Shown here piece after piece: positions 53,070 to 61,164 of a DNA stretch of 64,000 nt. Each line of letters opens with the position of its first letter. Positions within the stretch are counted from its first letter, which is position 1. A program made the translations under genes and the position numbers. This DNA comes from Roseivirga sp. BDSF3-8 (GTDB taxonomy: Bacteria; Bacteroidota; Bacteroidia; Cytophagales; Cyclobacteriaceae). The DNA lies in assembly GCF_041449215.1 (NCBI RefSeq), contig NZ_JBGNFV010000001.1, positions 5,039,001-5,103,000 of the forward strand, read 5' to 3'. The notes under the pieces are model-generated. The model searched no databases, had not been told where the DNA came from, and saw nothing but the letters and a program-made list of their open reading frames with translations.

Positions 53070-55565
53070 ATGGGCCAATCATCATCACGCTTTTTAGACT
53101 TTGGAAGCCTGCGTAACAGGATTATCCTTAGCCTCACCGTAATGGGGGGACTTACCCTTATCTACATATTTGTTACCGCCCGGCAGGCGGACCTCATTGA
53201 GGAAACGGCACTACAGCAGCATACCATTTACCAGCCCGGAGCCAAGGCAGGAGAGCGGGCAGCCAAAGGCCTGCATAAGTCCACCCTGATGCTCACTACA
53301 TACCTGCAGTCAGGCGAAGAGACCTACCGGGTGCAGTGGGAAGCTGCCTGGGAAGAAGACATATTCCCTGCGGTAGCCACGCTTAAGAATCATCGCGGGT
53401 CGCTTGTACAAGCTGAGGCTGAGCGCATCTGGCGGGGTATGGAAAAGAAACTGAACCAGCTGCGCCGCAATCAGGCTGACCTGATAGAAAGCGCTCAGAA
53501 TGACCTGGTCAGAGCTGATTACTTCGAAAATAATGACTCAGCCCTATCTATTACCCAGAAAAACCTGCTGAATAACCTGGATGAGCAGGTAGTACCGGCA
53601 AGCATAGACCTCACTTATCGTGCCCAGCAGTTGGGGGCCCTCTTCACTGAGATAGACGAGGAAAAGCACGCCAGCCTGGAGGACATCATACTGGTACTCG
53701 ATATCATGGCCTATATTGTCATGGCCCTCTGTGTGGTCCTGTCAATCGCATTTGGTATATGGATCGTGCGCGCCGTTATTATGAGCATCTACCGTATCTC
53801 TAAAACGCTCAAAGCACTCAGTAACGGTAACCTGCCAGAGCCGATGCCCCAGGAGCGCAACGAAACGCGCTACATAATTAAGCAACTTAATGCCCTTATC
53901 ATGCAACTACGAAACGTGCAGCATTTTGCCACACTTGTAGGTAAGCGCGAGTTTGATAATGACATAGTGGTATTCAATAACGAAGGTGTGCTGGGTGAAT
54001 CACTGGCAGGGATGCGAAGCAGCCTTTCCCAGGTGGCCCGGGAAGACCGTCAGCGCAACTGGGTTAATGAGGGCCTGGCGCAGTTTGCCGACATTCTGCG
54101 CAATAAAGATAATATCAAAGAGCTGTGCGACGAGGTCATCGTACAGCTAACCAAATACAGTGGCGCCATCCAGGGGGGTATTTTCCTCGTGAAAGATGAG
54201 GAAGAGAACGAGCCCTACATGGAACTGATAAGCTGCTATGCATTTGAGCGCCACAAAAAGACCGGCACACGAATACATAAAGGGGAAGGGATAGCCGGAC
54301 AAAGCTGGCAGGAAAATGATACCATCATCATCACCGAGGTTCCGGATAGCTACATTAACATCCGTTCAGGCCTGGGGCATGCTAATCCCAAAGCAATACT
54401 GGTAGTGCCTTTGGTGTATAACGAGGAAACAATCGGCGTAGTGGAACTGGCTTCTTTCAAGCCCCTTGAGGATTATCAGGTTGAGTTTATACAAAAACTT
54501 AGCGAAAACCTTGCTGCCTCTATTGCCACTACCACCAATAATGAGCGTACCCGTAAGCTGCTGGAGGAATCTCAGGAGATAACCGAACAAATGCTGGCTC
54601 AGGAAGAGGAGATGCGCCAGAATATGGAGGAACTGCAGGCTACGCAGGAAGAGATGCGCCGCACACAAAATGAAATCAGGGACAAAGAGAGCAATCTCAA
54701 TGCGCTGATAAATAATACGAATGACACCATTTTTGCTATAGACAGAGACTACTGCATTACGGTAGTTAATGACACGCTCCGCAATAAGTATAAGAAAGCG
54801 GGCATAGACCTGAAGGCAGGCGTGAATATACTGGAGGTACTGCCTGCAGACCAGCGTGCTAAATGGAAGGAGCGCTATGACCGCGCCCTTTCCGGTGAAA
54901 GCTATAAGCAATTTGAAGAGCGCATGCTCGACGATAAGCTACAGGTGGTGGAGACCTACCATAACCCTATCATGAACGTGGAGGGGAAAGTAATCGGTGT
55001 ATCAGTGATTGCCCGTGATGTAACGGACATTGTGCAGGTGCAACGCGAACTGGAGCGTAAACAGGGTATCGTCAACTCGGTGATCAATAATACGGATGAC
55101 ACCTTCTTTGCCATTGACCAGGACTTCCGCATTACTATCGTGAATGAAACGCTTAGGAAGCGCTTTGAATCCTCAGGTATGGACCTTAAGGAAGGCGATC
55201 ATATACTGGAGATCCTGCCGCAGGAATCGGTTGAGTTCTGGAGAGAACGTTATCAGCGTACCCTTAATGGTGAAAGCTTTACCGAAAATCAGGAACGTAA
55301 GGTGGGAGATAAATCCCTCTATATAAAGGTGTACTACCAGCCCGTGTACGATGAAAACGGTAAGATCACCGGTGCCTCTGTCCTATCCAGGGATATCACC
55401 GAGTATCGTGAGGCCCTGGAAGAAAAGGACACCCGCGATAAAGAAATAGCCAAATTGAGAAAGGCCCTGGGAGTAGAAACCAATAAAGGGAATAAGATCA
55501 AAAATGGCCGGCTGGATAATGATGATAAAGCAGAGGCGACTAACTGGAAGATAAACCAATATTAA
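53070..55565 (+). CDS. HAMP-GAF-PAS-PAS signalling protein without output domain
   Basis: 831 residues. An N-terminal membrane helix (IILSLTVMGGLTLIYIFVT), a periplasmic four-helix-type sensor (about 40-205), a second helix (IVMALCVVLSIAFGIWIV), a HAMP-like segment, a GAF domain (about 350-500, VIVQLTKYSGAIQGGIFLV), a coiled coil (EEMRQNMEELQATQEEMRR) and two PAS domains in tandem that look duplicated (INNTNDTIFAIDRDY and INNTDDTFFAIDQDF). There is no histidine kinase, cyclase or MCP signalling tip. The tail is short and charged. It must act through partners. A GTG at 53058 is in frame; the ATG at 53070 is preferred. Confidence 0.85.
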   Translation: MGQSSSRFLDFGSLRNRIILSLTVMGGLTLIYIFVTARQADLIEETALQQHTIYQPGAKAGERAAKGLHKSTLMLTTYLQSGEETYRVQWEAAWEEDIFPAVATLKNHRGSLVQAEAERIWRGMEKKLNQLRRNQADLIESAQNDLVRADYFENNDSALSITQKNLLNNLDEQVVPASIDLTYRAQQLGALFTEIDEEKHASLEDIILVLDIMAYIVMALCVVLSIAFGIWIVRAVIMSIYRISKTLKALSNGNLPEPMPQERNETRYIIKQLNALIMQLRNVQHFATLVGKREFDNDIVVFNNEGVLGESLAGMRSSLSQVAREDRQRNWVNEGLAQFADILRNKDNIKELCDEVIVQLTKYSGAIQGGIFLVKDEEENEPYMELISCYAFERHKKTGTRIHKGEGIAGQSWQENDTIIITEVPDSYINIRSGLGHANPKAILVVPLVYNEETIGVVELASFKPLEDYQVEFIQKLSENLAASIATTTNNERTRKLLEESQEITEQMLAQEEEMRQNMEELQATQEEMRRTQNEIRDKESNLNALINNTNDTIFAIDRDYCITVVNDTLRNKYKKAGIDLKAGVNILEVLPADQRAKWKERYDRALSGESYKQFEERMLDDKLQVVETYHNPIMNVEGKVIGVSVIARDVTDIVQVQRELERKQGIVNSVINNTDDTFFAIDQDFRITIVNETLRKRFESSGMDLKEGDHILEILPQESVEFWRERYQRTLNGESFTENQERKVGDKSLYIKVYYQPVYDENGKITGASVLSRDITEYREALEEKDTRDKEIAKLRKALGVETNKGNKIKNGRLDNDDKAEATNWKINQY

Positions 55566-55587
55566 GTCGCTCAGAGAAATAGAAATC

Positions 55588-55620
55588 AATGGCCCGGTAA
55601 ATAATTGCCGGGCCATTTTT
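55588..55620 (+). terminator. Terminator of the GAF/PAS gene
   Basis: AATGGCCCGG / CCGGGCCATT stem with a T-tract, about 22 bp after the stop. Confidence 0.88.
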
Positions 55621-55673
55621 GTATTCAGCCAGTTGACATGTATACTCATACATGAACGAATAAACTTTAACTT

Positions 55674-56366
55674 ATGAAAAACCTGGTGGTACTTAGTGGT
55701 GCAGGGATTAGTGCGGAGAGCGGCATCCCTACCTTTCGCGATGCAAATGGTCTGTGGGAGGGGCACGATGTAATGGAAGTAGCCTCACCTCAAGGCTGGA
55801 AGCGTGATCCTGAACTGGTTCTGGACTTTTATAATCAGCGCCGGAAAGCGGCCCGGAAGGCTGAACCCAACGAGGGCCATAAATTAATCGCCTCTTTAGA
55901 AGAGCATTTTGAGGTACAGGTCATCACGCAGAATATAGATAACCTGCATGAGAGGGCAGGTTCTACGAAAGTTCTTCATTTGCACGGTGAAATATTCAAA
56001 TGTCGCAGCTCGCTGGATGAGCACCTGGTATACGACATGGAGGGTGATGAGATCATGCTGGGTGATAAGTGCGAGAAGGGCTCTCAGCTCAGGCCGCATA
56101 TCGTATGGTTTGGCGAGATGGTGCCCATGATGGAACCCGCGGCTGCCCTGGCTATGAAGGCCGATGTATTTGTGGTGGTAGGCACCTCACTAGTAGTATA
56201 CCCCGCTGCAGGTCTTGTAGATTATACCGCACGAAATACCCCCATATTTGTGGTAGACCCTAATGTGCCTGAAGTTTATGGCCGTGAAGATGTGACGGCT
56301 ATACAGGAAAATGCCTCTACGGGCATGAAAAAACTCAAAGATATTTTACTTGAAAGATACAGGTAA
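55674..56366 (+). CDS. cobB: Sir2-family NAD-dependent protein deacylase (class III type)
   Basis: A 230-residue cytosolic sirtuin. The NAD-binding motifs are LSGAGISAESGIPTFRD, QNIDNLHERAG and catalytic His in LHLHGEIFKC. The FYNQRRKAA stretch has the Tyr and Arg (YxxR) that bind acidic acyl groups in class III enzymes such as SIRT5 and E. coli CobB, so desuccinylase or demalonylase activity is likely. Only two of the four zinc-ligand Cys are present (FKCRSS and DKCEKG), so the zinc site looks incomplete. Monocistronic. Confidence 0.93.
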   Translation: MKNLVVLSGAGISAESGIPTFRDANGLWEGHDVMEVASPQGWKRDPELVLDFYNQRRKAARKAEPNEGHKLIASLEEHFEVQVITQNIDNLHERAGSTKVLHLHGEIFKCRSSLDEHLVYDMEGDEIMLGDKCEKGSQLRPHIVWFGEMVPMMEPAAALAMKADVFVVVGTSLVVYPAAGLVDYTARNTPIFVVDPNVPEVYGREDVTAIQENASTGMKKLKDILLERYR

Positions 56367-56378
56367 ATACACGGCATA

Positions 56379-57110
56379 TCACAGTAAGTAGCGCTGTAGT
56401 ACCTCGCCAACAAAATAAGCGAGAAACGCGGCAATGCCACCAAGAGAAAGAGTCTCAGCAATGGCCCTGAACCGGTTAGTACGGGTAGCTACTGCTTTCA
56501 GGTTGCCCACTACTATAAGCCCGATACCGGTGGCAATGCAAGAGTAGAGGAACAAGTTGCCCTTACCCAGATCAAAGATAATAGCTGCCAGGTAACTGAG
56601 CAGGGGGATAAGCCCAATGGCAATGAAAGACAGAAAGGTAGCCGTGGCTGTTTGGATAGGTGCCTTGTCGTCTTTGGCCATCTCCAGCTCTTCTTTCATC
56701 ATGGTATCCACCCACACATCATCATTGGAAGTGATCACTTCCACCACCTGCTCGAGCAACTCCCCTTTAAACCCTTTAGCGGCGTAGATTTCGCGTATCT
56801 CCTCTATTTCTTTCTCACGAAGATTCTCTATCTCCCAATATTCAATCTCACGGTGCTTATCGTAATCTTCATGTTCTGCTTTTACAGACAGAAAATTACC
56901 TACGGACATGCTGAAACCGTCTGCAATAAGATTCGCAAAACCGAATATAAGCACCCACTTCAGATCTGCATTGGCCCCTGCTGCACCGGCTACCACAGCA
57001 AAGGTCGTAATGGCTCCGTCGATTCCCCCGTACACAAACTCGGAAATGTAAGCCCTGTCGAACAGAAAGAGTTTCTTACCCGTGTGCAGCTTATCTTCTA
57101 TCTTTTGCAT
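56379..57110 (-). CDS. VIT1/CCC1-family metal transporter-like membrane protein
   Basis: 243 residues. It has FVYGGIDGAITTFAVVAGAA (about 25-44), the hallmark N-terminal helix of VIT1/CCC1 proteins, then GFANLIADGFSMSVGNFLSV with the metal-site Asp/Met. An acidic cytosolic loop (about 85-150; EDYDKHREIEYWEIENLREK) follows, then three further helices. Family members move Fe(II) or Mn(II) out of the cytosol. The ATG at 57110 was chosen over an upstream in-frame GTG. Same strand as menC and the SDR gene with a 45-bp gap. Confidence 0.88.
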   Translation of the reverse strand: MQKIEDKLHTGKKLFLFDRAYISEFVYGGIDGAITTFAVVAGAAGANADLKWVLIFGFANLIADGFSMSVGNFLSVKAEHEDYDKHREIEYWEIENLREKEIEEIREIYAAKGFKGELLEQVVEVITSNDDVWVDTMMKEELEMAKDDKAPIQTATATFLSFIAIGLIPLLSYLAAIIFDLGKGNLFLYSCIATGIGLIVVGNLKAVATRTNRFRAIAETLSLGGIAAFLAYFVGEVLQRYLL

Positions 57111-57155
57111 GAGGCAAGATAAAACCACTTAGCCATTAAGCAAAAAAGAAAAAGG

Positions 57156-57947
57156 CTAGTCCTCTATCATACGCTCGCTGCGGGGCTTAAATATACTCCC
57201 CACTATGCCTGAAAGCATCCCTTGGGGCAAAATCTTACTCATGACCACTCCCAGTCCATTGGAAAAACCGGGCACTATGACTGCTTTACTTTTGAATAGT
57301 CCTTTTATGGCGATATCTGCTACTGCCTCCGGAGCCATCATGATCGAGTTGGCCTGCTTACTGATGAATCCGGCTCGACTGAAAAAATCACTGTCAGTAG
57401 GGCCGGGACAGAGACAACTGACGTTAATAGGCGAACGGCGCAGTTCATGGCGCAAAGCACGGGTAAAAGAAAGTACAAATGCCTTGGTGGCAGCATATAC
57501 GGCAAAAAACGGGATAGGCTGATAGCTGGCCGTACTACCTACATTCAGTATGTGAGCACTGCTGAAGGTGTGCATCTTTTCAAGGAAAGCGTGGGTCAGA
57601 GACACCATCACATCCTGGTTCAGGTGCATCATACTCAGTTGGCTCTGCAGGTCTTTTTCTTCAAAAGGCCCCCACTCCCCTACGCCCGCATTATTGATAA
57701 GGATACGCACAAAGTACTCATTCGCATGGCACCAGTCCAGCAGCGTATCTACGGCTCCTTCTTCCAGCAGGTCCAAAGGCAGGTACTCTACTCCTACCCG
57801 GAACTCCTCCCGGATCTCAGCCTTCAGCTCCCTGAGCTTGTCTTCACTTCGTGCTACCAGCAATACGTTCAGCCCTTCTTCGGCTAGTCTTCTTGCCATT
57901 GCTGCGCCAATGCCTCCGCTGGCGCCGGTTATGAGTGCGTAATTCAT
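57156..57947 (-). CDS. Short-chain dehydrogenase/reductase
   Basis: A 263-residue classical SDR: cofactor motif TGASGGIGAAMARRL (about 7-21), NNAGVGEWG, catalytic Ser in ILNVGSTASYQ and YAATK (Tyr, Lys). Arg in VARSED suggests NADP(H). The C-terminal tail is amphipathic (ILPQGMLSGIVGSIFKP), as in membrane-peripheral SDRs of lipid metabolism. Its ATG overlaps the menC stop (ATGA), so the two are coupled, but a direct role in menaquinone synthesis is not implied by the family. Confidence 0.9.
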   Translation of the reverse strand: MNYALITGASGGIGAAMARRLAEEGLNVLLVARSEDKLRELKAEIREEFRVGVEYLPLDLLEEGAVDTLLDWCHANEYFVRILINNAGVGEWGPFEEKDLQSQLSMMHLNQDVMVSLTHAFLEKMHTFSSAHILNVGSTASYQPIPFFAVYAATKAFVLSFTRALRHELRRSPINVSCLCPGPTDSDFFSRAGFISKQANSIMMAPEAVADIAIKGLFKSKAVIVPGFSNGLGVVMSKILPQGMLSGIVGSIFKPRSERMIED

Positions 57948-59029
57948 TCGTCTAGTTGCGATAAATCCCAGGTTACTGCTTTATCATACTGCAGTGAACC
58001 CTGTCTTATGACCAATGGTGATGGGAAATTGTTATCATATAGCTGCCCCGTACCTAAGCCCTGGTGCATTACCGGTTTGTAGGAGGCCGTTAGCTGAGCA
58101 ATGGCATTGAGGCCTATATTAGATTCCAGGGCGGACGTGATCCACCAGGTGATACCACGATCCTCTGCCAGGCCTATCCACTCGCGGGTGGCGGCTATAC
58201 CCCCTACCAGGCTGGGCTTTAGCACTATGCCAAATGGCTTAACCTCATCCAGTAACTCAGCCCTCTCCTGCTTACTGTGAATACCAATAAGCTCTTCATC
58301 CAGTGCTACGGGGACCGGGCTACTCTGACAAAGGTCAGCCAATATTGCGCGCTGGCCCGGTTTTATGGGTTGCTCGATAGAGTGAAGATCGTACCTTGCC
58401 AGACTTTTGAGTCTCTCGGGGGCTTCATCCGGGGAAAATGCTCCGTTGGCGTCTACCCGCAGGATCAGTTCACTGGCCGGGAGGCGTTCCCTGATGGCAT
58501 CCAGCACATCCTCTTCCTCTGCACCATCAATAGCGCCTATCTTCATCTTAAGGCAGGTAAAGCCCGCAGCAAGTTTATCCTCCATCTGCTGCAGCATAAA
58601 AGGCTTATCCCCCATCCAGATCAGGCCGTTAATAGGGACACGGGGCATGGCCTCAAAAGCTCCGGGCAGGATGCTTCGCCTCCCTCCATGCAGCAGGTCC
58701 AGCAGGGCGGTTTCTACGGCAAAGCGAAGGCTCGGCCACTCATCCGGTACTATGCTGGCTGCCACTTGTAAAGCGTCTGCTTCATCGGCAGGATACGCCA
58801 ACTGCCCCATCAACCGGGTGAGACGCTCCAGGTGTGATTCGATATCCGGCCGGTGGTCTATACTTAGACCGGGAAGCGGGCCAGCCTCTCCAAGGCCATA
58901 CGTATATGGCTCCTCCTCCCGCCATACCTTTAGTATCCACGTATCGCGGCTGCGCATAACACCGCGACTTGTACCGGCGTCAAAGGTGAAATTAAGGGTG
59001 TATCTTTTCCAGGATGCCTGCAGACTCAT
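57944..59029 (-). CDS. menC: o-Succinylbenzoate synthase
   Basis: An enolase-superfamily enzyme that dehydrates SHCHC to o-succinylbenzoate in menaquinone synthesis. 361 residues. The base pair Lys motif CLKMKIGA (KxK), metal ligands in RVDANGAFSPDE, SIEQPIKPGQ and ALDEELIG, and the second Lys in VLKPSLVGG are all present. N-terminal capping domain about 1-120. The ATG at 59029 is supported by a TAAGTTTG -7 box just upstream; the frame also has an ATG at 59062. No other men genes are in the window. Confidence 0.92.
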   Translation of the reverse strand: MSLQASWKRYTLNFTFDAGTSRGVMRSRDTWILKVWREEEPYTYGLGEAGPLPGLSIDHRPDIESHLERLTRLMGQLAYPADEADALQVAASIVPDEWPSLRFAVETALLDLLHGGRRSILPGAFEAMPRVPINGLIWMGDKPFMLQQMEDKLAAGFTCLKMKIGAIDGAEEEDVLDAIRERLPASELILRVDANGAFSPDEAPERLKSLARYDLHSIEQPIKPGQRAILADLCQSSPVPVALDEELIGIHSKQERAELLDEVKPFGIVLKPSLVGGIAATREWIGLAEDRGITWWITSALESNIGLNAIAQLTASYKPVMHQGLGTGQLYDNNFPSPLVIRQGSLQYDKAVTWDLSQLDE

Positions 59030-59050
59030 AATCACTCGTTTTTCAGAGGC

Positions 59051-59058
59051 CAAACTTA
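59051..59058 (-). promoter_or_regulatory. -7 box of menC (TAAGTTTG)
   Basis: An exact TAnnTTTG match on the minus strand, 21 bp before the menC ATG. No clear -33 TTG at the right distance. Confidence 0.4.
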
Positions 59059-59100
59059 ACATTTGTAGAGGATTTTTTTACCTCTTTGCTATATATGGAC

Positions 59101-59108
59101 TACCTTTG
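59101..59108 (+). promoter_or_regulatory. -7 box possibly driving ppa (TACCTTTG)
   Basis: An exact TAnnTTTG match 129 bp before the ppa ATG. It would give a leader of about 120 nt that contains an 8-bp inverted repeat GTTACGTC / GACGTAAC (59119-59158). Confidence 0.4.
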
Positions 59109-59237
59109 CGGCCCGACTGTTACGTCCATGCCAGATATGCCAAAACGAAAGACGTAACCGCAGTGAGTAAATCACTCATTGCCAGATATAAGTGGACTAT
59201 CCACTATTAATTTTTTTACGGATAAAATTTTTACTCA

Positions 59238-59756
59238 ATGGCGCAAAACGAAGACTTTACTATAGATGTGGTAGTGGAGATACCCAAGGGAAGCCGCAAT
59301 AAGTACGAGTACGACTATGAAAAGAAGATGATCCGCTATGATCGTATGATCTTCTCTTCTATGCACTACCCGGCAGATTATGGCTTTATTCCTGAAACTC
59401 TTGCTAAAGATGGTGACGCACTGGATGCACTGGTGCTGGTATCTGAGCCTACCTTCCCCGGCTGCCTTATAGAAGTGCGCATCATTGGCCTCTTCCGTAT
59501 GGAAGATGAGAAGGGCCCCGATGCCAAGCTGCTCTGCGTGCCTGTACGCGACCCTATCTGGAATAAGCTTCACGCACTTGAGGAGGTGAACGAACACCTT
59601 ATCAAGGAGATCGAGCACTTCTTCCAGGTATATAAGGACCTTGAAGAAAAGAAAGTGGGTATAGAAGGCTGGGAAAACAAGGATGCCGCCATCAAAGCTT
59701 ACCACGAAGCGAAGCGTTTCTACGAAGAGAATAAGCAAAAAGAAGCCGCAGAATAA
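59238..59756 (+). CDS. ppa: Inorganic pyrophosphatase (soluble family I)
   Basis: A Mg-dependent cytosolic enzyme that hydrolyses PPi from biosynthesis. 172 residues. The family signature DGDALDALVL (about 58-67) contains the metal Asp residues. EIPKGSRNKYEYD at the N-terminus, YPADYGFIP, and RIIGLFRMEDEKGPDAKLL complete the active site. The acidic C-terminal helix ends EENKQKEAAE. A long leader with an inverted repeat precedes it. Confidence 0.97.
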   Translation: MAQNEDFTIDVVVEIPKGSRNKYEYDYEKKMIRYDRMIFSSMHYPADYGFIPETLAKDGDALDALVLVSEPTFPGCLIEVRIIGLFRMEDEKGPDAKLLCVPVRDPIWNKLHALEEVNEHLIKEIEHFFQVYKDLEEKKVGIEGWENKDAAIKAYHEAKRFYEENKQKEAAE

Positions 59757-59803
59757 TCTTTGTGCCTAAAAGGCAAATTATTGTGAGGTATCACAAAACC
59801 TTC

Positions 59804-59811
59804 TATATTTG
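59804..59811 (+). promoter_or_regulatory. Promoter of tRNA-Arg (TTG-N20-TATATTTG)
   Basis: TATATTTG matches TAnnTTTG exactly, with a TTG at 59781-59783, 20 bp upstream, the right spacing for Bacteroidota sigma-70. The tRNA begins 12 bases after the box. Confidence 0.65.
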
Positions 59812-59823
59812 TGACCTCATTTT

Positions 59824-59896
59824 GCTCCCATAGTTCAACTGGATAGAATACTAGATTCCGGTTCTAGCGATAGGGGTTCGACTCCCTTTGGGAGCA
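59824..59896 (+). tRNA. tRNA-Arg (anticodon CCG)
   Basis: A 73-base cloverleaf: acceptor GCTCCCA / TGGGAGC, D-stem GTTC / GAAT, anticodon stem CTAGA / TCTAG with loop TTCCGGT (anticodon CCG), a 4-base variable loop, T-arm AGGGG-TTCGACT-CCCTT, discriminator A. The 3' CCA is not encoded. It reads CGG. It borders the accessory region on its right, the usual position of an island integration site, but I saw no repeat of its 3' end in the window. Confidence 0.95.
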
Positions 59897-59907
59897 CAAT
59901 GCATGAC

Positions 59908-59937
59908 AAGCCGATCTTGAAAAGGATCGGCTTTTTT
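59908..59937 (+). terminator. Terminator of tRNA-Arg
   Basis: AAGCCGATC / GATCGGCTT stem with a run of six T after the tRNA. Confidence 0.88.
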
Positions 59938-60000
59938 GTTGTCCCATCCACTCAACCGTGCATGCTAAGGTCCCCTGTTACTTATATTAAAGCCACCTTC

Positions 60001-60214
60001 ACAGCCATTGCCGGGCAACGAGGCTGGGACGCCTAGTCCGGGATCCGTCAACTATGAAAAGCAGAGGCCAATCTCACAGCCGGATGGATTAACAGCAAAT
60101 GTCAATTACAGACCTCGCTGCCATTCTAAAGGGGACACTTTAAGCTGACCTATCAGCTAGTGGTAGACGGGCCCCGGCTCGGAGGCCGGGGACGGAGCTT
60201 TAAGTTCGCTTCAC
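60001..60214. repeat. Palindrome-rich repeat, full copy 1
   Basis: About 214 bp. In order: ACAGCCATT, CTAGTCCGGGATCCGT, GCCAATCT, AACAGC, CTTTAAG, AGCTAGT, AGACGGG, GGACGGAGCTTTAAGTT, TTCACC. The same words come in the same order in the copy at 60685-60907. It contains the hairpin CCCCGGC / GCCGGGG (60172-60190). GC-rich compared with the flanking genes. No ORF. Confidence 0.75.
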
Positions 60215-60224
60215 CACAATCTCC

Positions 60225-60268
60225 GGATCGTGCCATCGCTTGTCCGGGAGCTAAGCTTTAAGTTGACT
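60225..60268. repeat. Repeat fragment (3' part) just before the GIY-YIG gene
   Basis: Matches the right part of the repeat at 60858-60903: GGATCG, CATCGCTTGTCCGGGA, AGCTTTAAGTT and ACTTT are shared. It ends about 50 bp before the GIY-YIG start. Confidence 0.65.
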
Positions 60269-60320
60269 TTTGAGGAAAACTCTTCCTAGATTCGTACCTT
60301 CAATTAAGCTATGCCCACAC

Positions 60321-60611
60321 ATGCAGACTTTCTACGTCTACATCATTACCAATAAAAACAATACAGTTCTATACACCGGATTCACTGATGACGTATTCCG
60401 AAGAAGCCTGGAACATAAGGAGAAGTTGTATAAAGGCTTTACTGCCAAGTGGAACTGTAATAAAATCGTTTACTATGAAACATACTATGATGCAGATGAA
60501 GCCATTAGACGAGAAAGACAGCTTAAACGCTACCTCCGCAAGTGGAAGGAAGAGTTGATCGATAAGAAGAATCCGGATTGGAAGGATTTATTCGAAGAAA
60601 TGCTTACTTAA
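60321..60611 (+). CDS. Single-domain GIY-YIG nuclease (YhbQ/UPF0213-like)
   Basis: A 96-residue protein that is almost wholly one GIY-YIG domain. FYVYIITNKNNTVLYTGFT contains the two motif strands in the form VYI and YTG. The conserved Arg/His helix is RRSLEHKEKLYKGFTAKW, and the metal Glu lies in EAIRRERQLKRYLRKWK. Such small proteins cut structured or single-stranded DNA in the few cases studied. The ATG at 60321 matches family starts; upstream frame has only TTG. It lies between copies of a palindromic repeat, which suggests the nuclease and the repeat belong together. Confidence 0.88.
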   Translation: MQTFYVYIITNKNNTVLYTGFTDDVFRRSLEHKEKLYKGFTAKWNCNKIVYYETYYDADEAIRRERQLKRYLRKWKEELIDKKNPDWKDLFEEMLT

Positions 60612-60656
60612 CCACCATTCCCGGGCTTAGACCCGGGATCCGTCAGCAATGAAACA
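60612..60656. repeat. Repeat fragment (5' part) just after the GIY-YIG gene
   Basis: CCATTCCCGGGCTTAG-ACCCGGGATCCGT followed by CAGCAATG matches the start of the full copies. It carries the palindrome CCCGGG-cttaga-CCCGGG and begins immediately at the stop codon of the nuclease gene. Confidence 0.65.
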
Positions 60657-60684
60657 CAGAAGCAAGTCGTACAGACCCTCTCGT

Positions 60685-60907
60685 TACAGCCATTCCCGGG
60701 CTTGACCGAGGACGCCTAGTCCGGGATCCGTAAGCAATGGAATGCGGCAGCCAATCTTACCGCCTGATGAAGAAACAGCGAATGCCTCTTAGGAGCCTTG
60801 CTACCATTCCGATGGGGTCGCTTTAAGTAGACATTAAGCTAGTAGCAGACGGGTCCCGGATCGCGCTATCGCTTGTCCGGGAACGGAGCTTTAAGTTTAC
60901 TTCACCC
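60685..60907. repeat. Palindrome-rich repeat, full copy 2
   Basis: About 223 bp, a direct repeat of 60001-60214 in the same orientation and word order. In the place of the CCCCGGC hairpin it has TCCCGGA / TCCGGGA, a different sequence that keeps a stem, which hints at selection for structure. Its right end coincides with the break point of a truncated sensor gene (60905). Confidence 0.75.
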
Positions 60908-61140
60908 CCCTCTACCCTGTCCAGCATGTACGTCCTCATCTGGCTGCCATCGTAGCGGCTGATGCCGTTTTCCGTCGCAAACCACACAAAGCCCGCATCG
61001 TCCTCGACTATATCAAACACCTTAGAGCTCTTCAGCCCCTCCCTGATGCCCAGGTGCTGAAACTTAATCTCCTGCGCCATGCCCAACACAGGCAGCAGCA
61101 CCAAAACAAGAAAGACGATGACAAACGATCTGTACCCCAT
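60905..61140 (-). pseudogene. 5' fragment of a propeller-type sensor gene
   Basis: The ATG at 61140 starts MGYRSFVIVFLVLVLLPVLG (signal peptide, ending MAQ), then IKFQHLGIREGLKSSKVFDI and DDAGFVWFATENGISRYDG, the first propeller blade of a two-component-type sensor as in the 42013-45228 protein. After residue 78 the frame runs into the repeat at 60907 and becomes nonsense. The remaining kilobases of the gene are missing, so a recombination or deletion at the repeat removed them. Confidence 0.8.
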
Positions 61141-61164
61141 AATTTCAGACCCGTAAAGTAACAA

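Noticed and set aside
58407-59210. Open frame of 267 codons on the plus strand opposite menC
   Set aside because: Antisense to the clear MenC coding sequence, Ser/Arg-rich and without motifs; a shadow frame.
60001-60907. CRISPR array
   Set aside because: The repeats are long (about 215 bp), few, and not separated by unique spacers of constant length. No cas genes are present.
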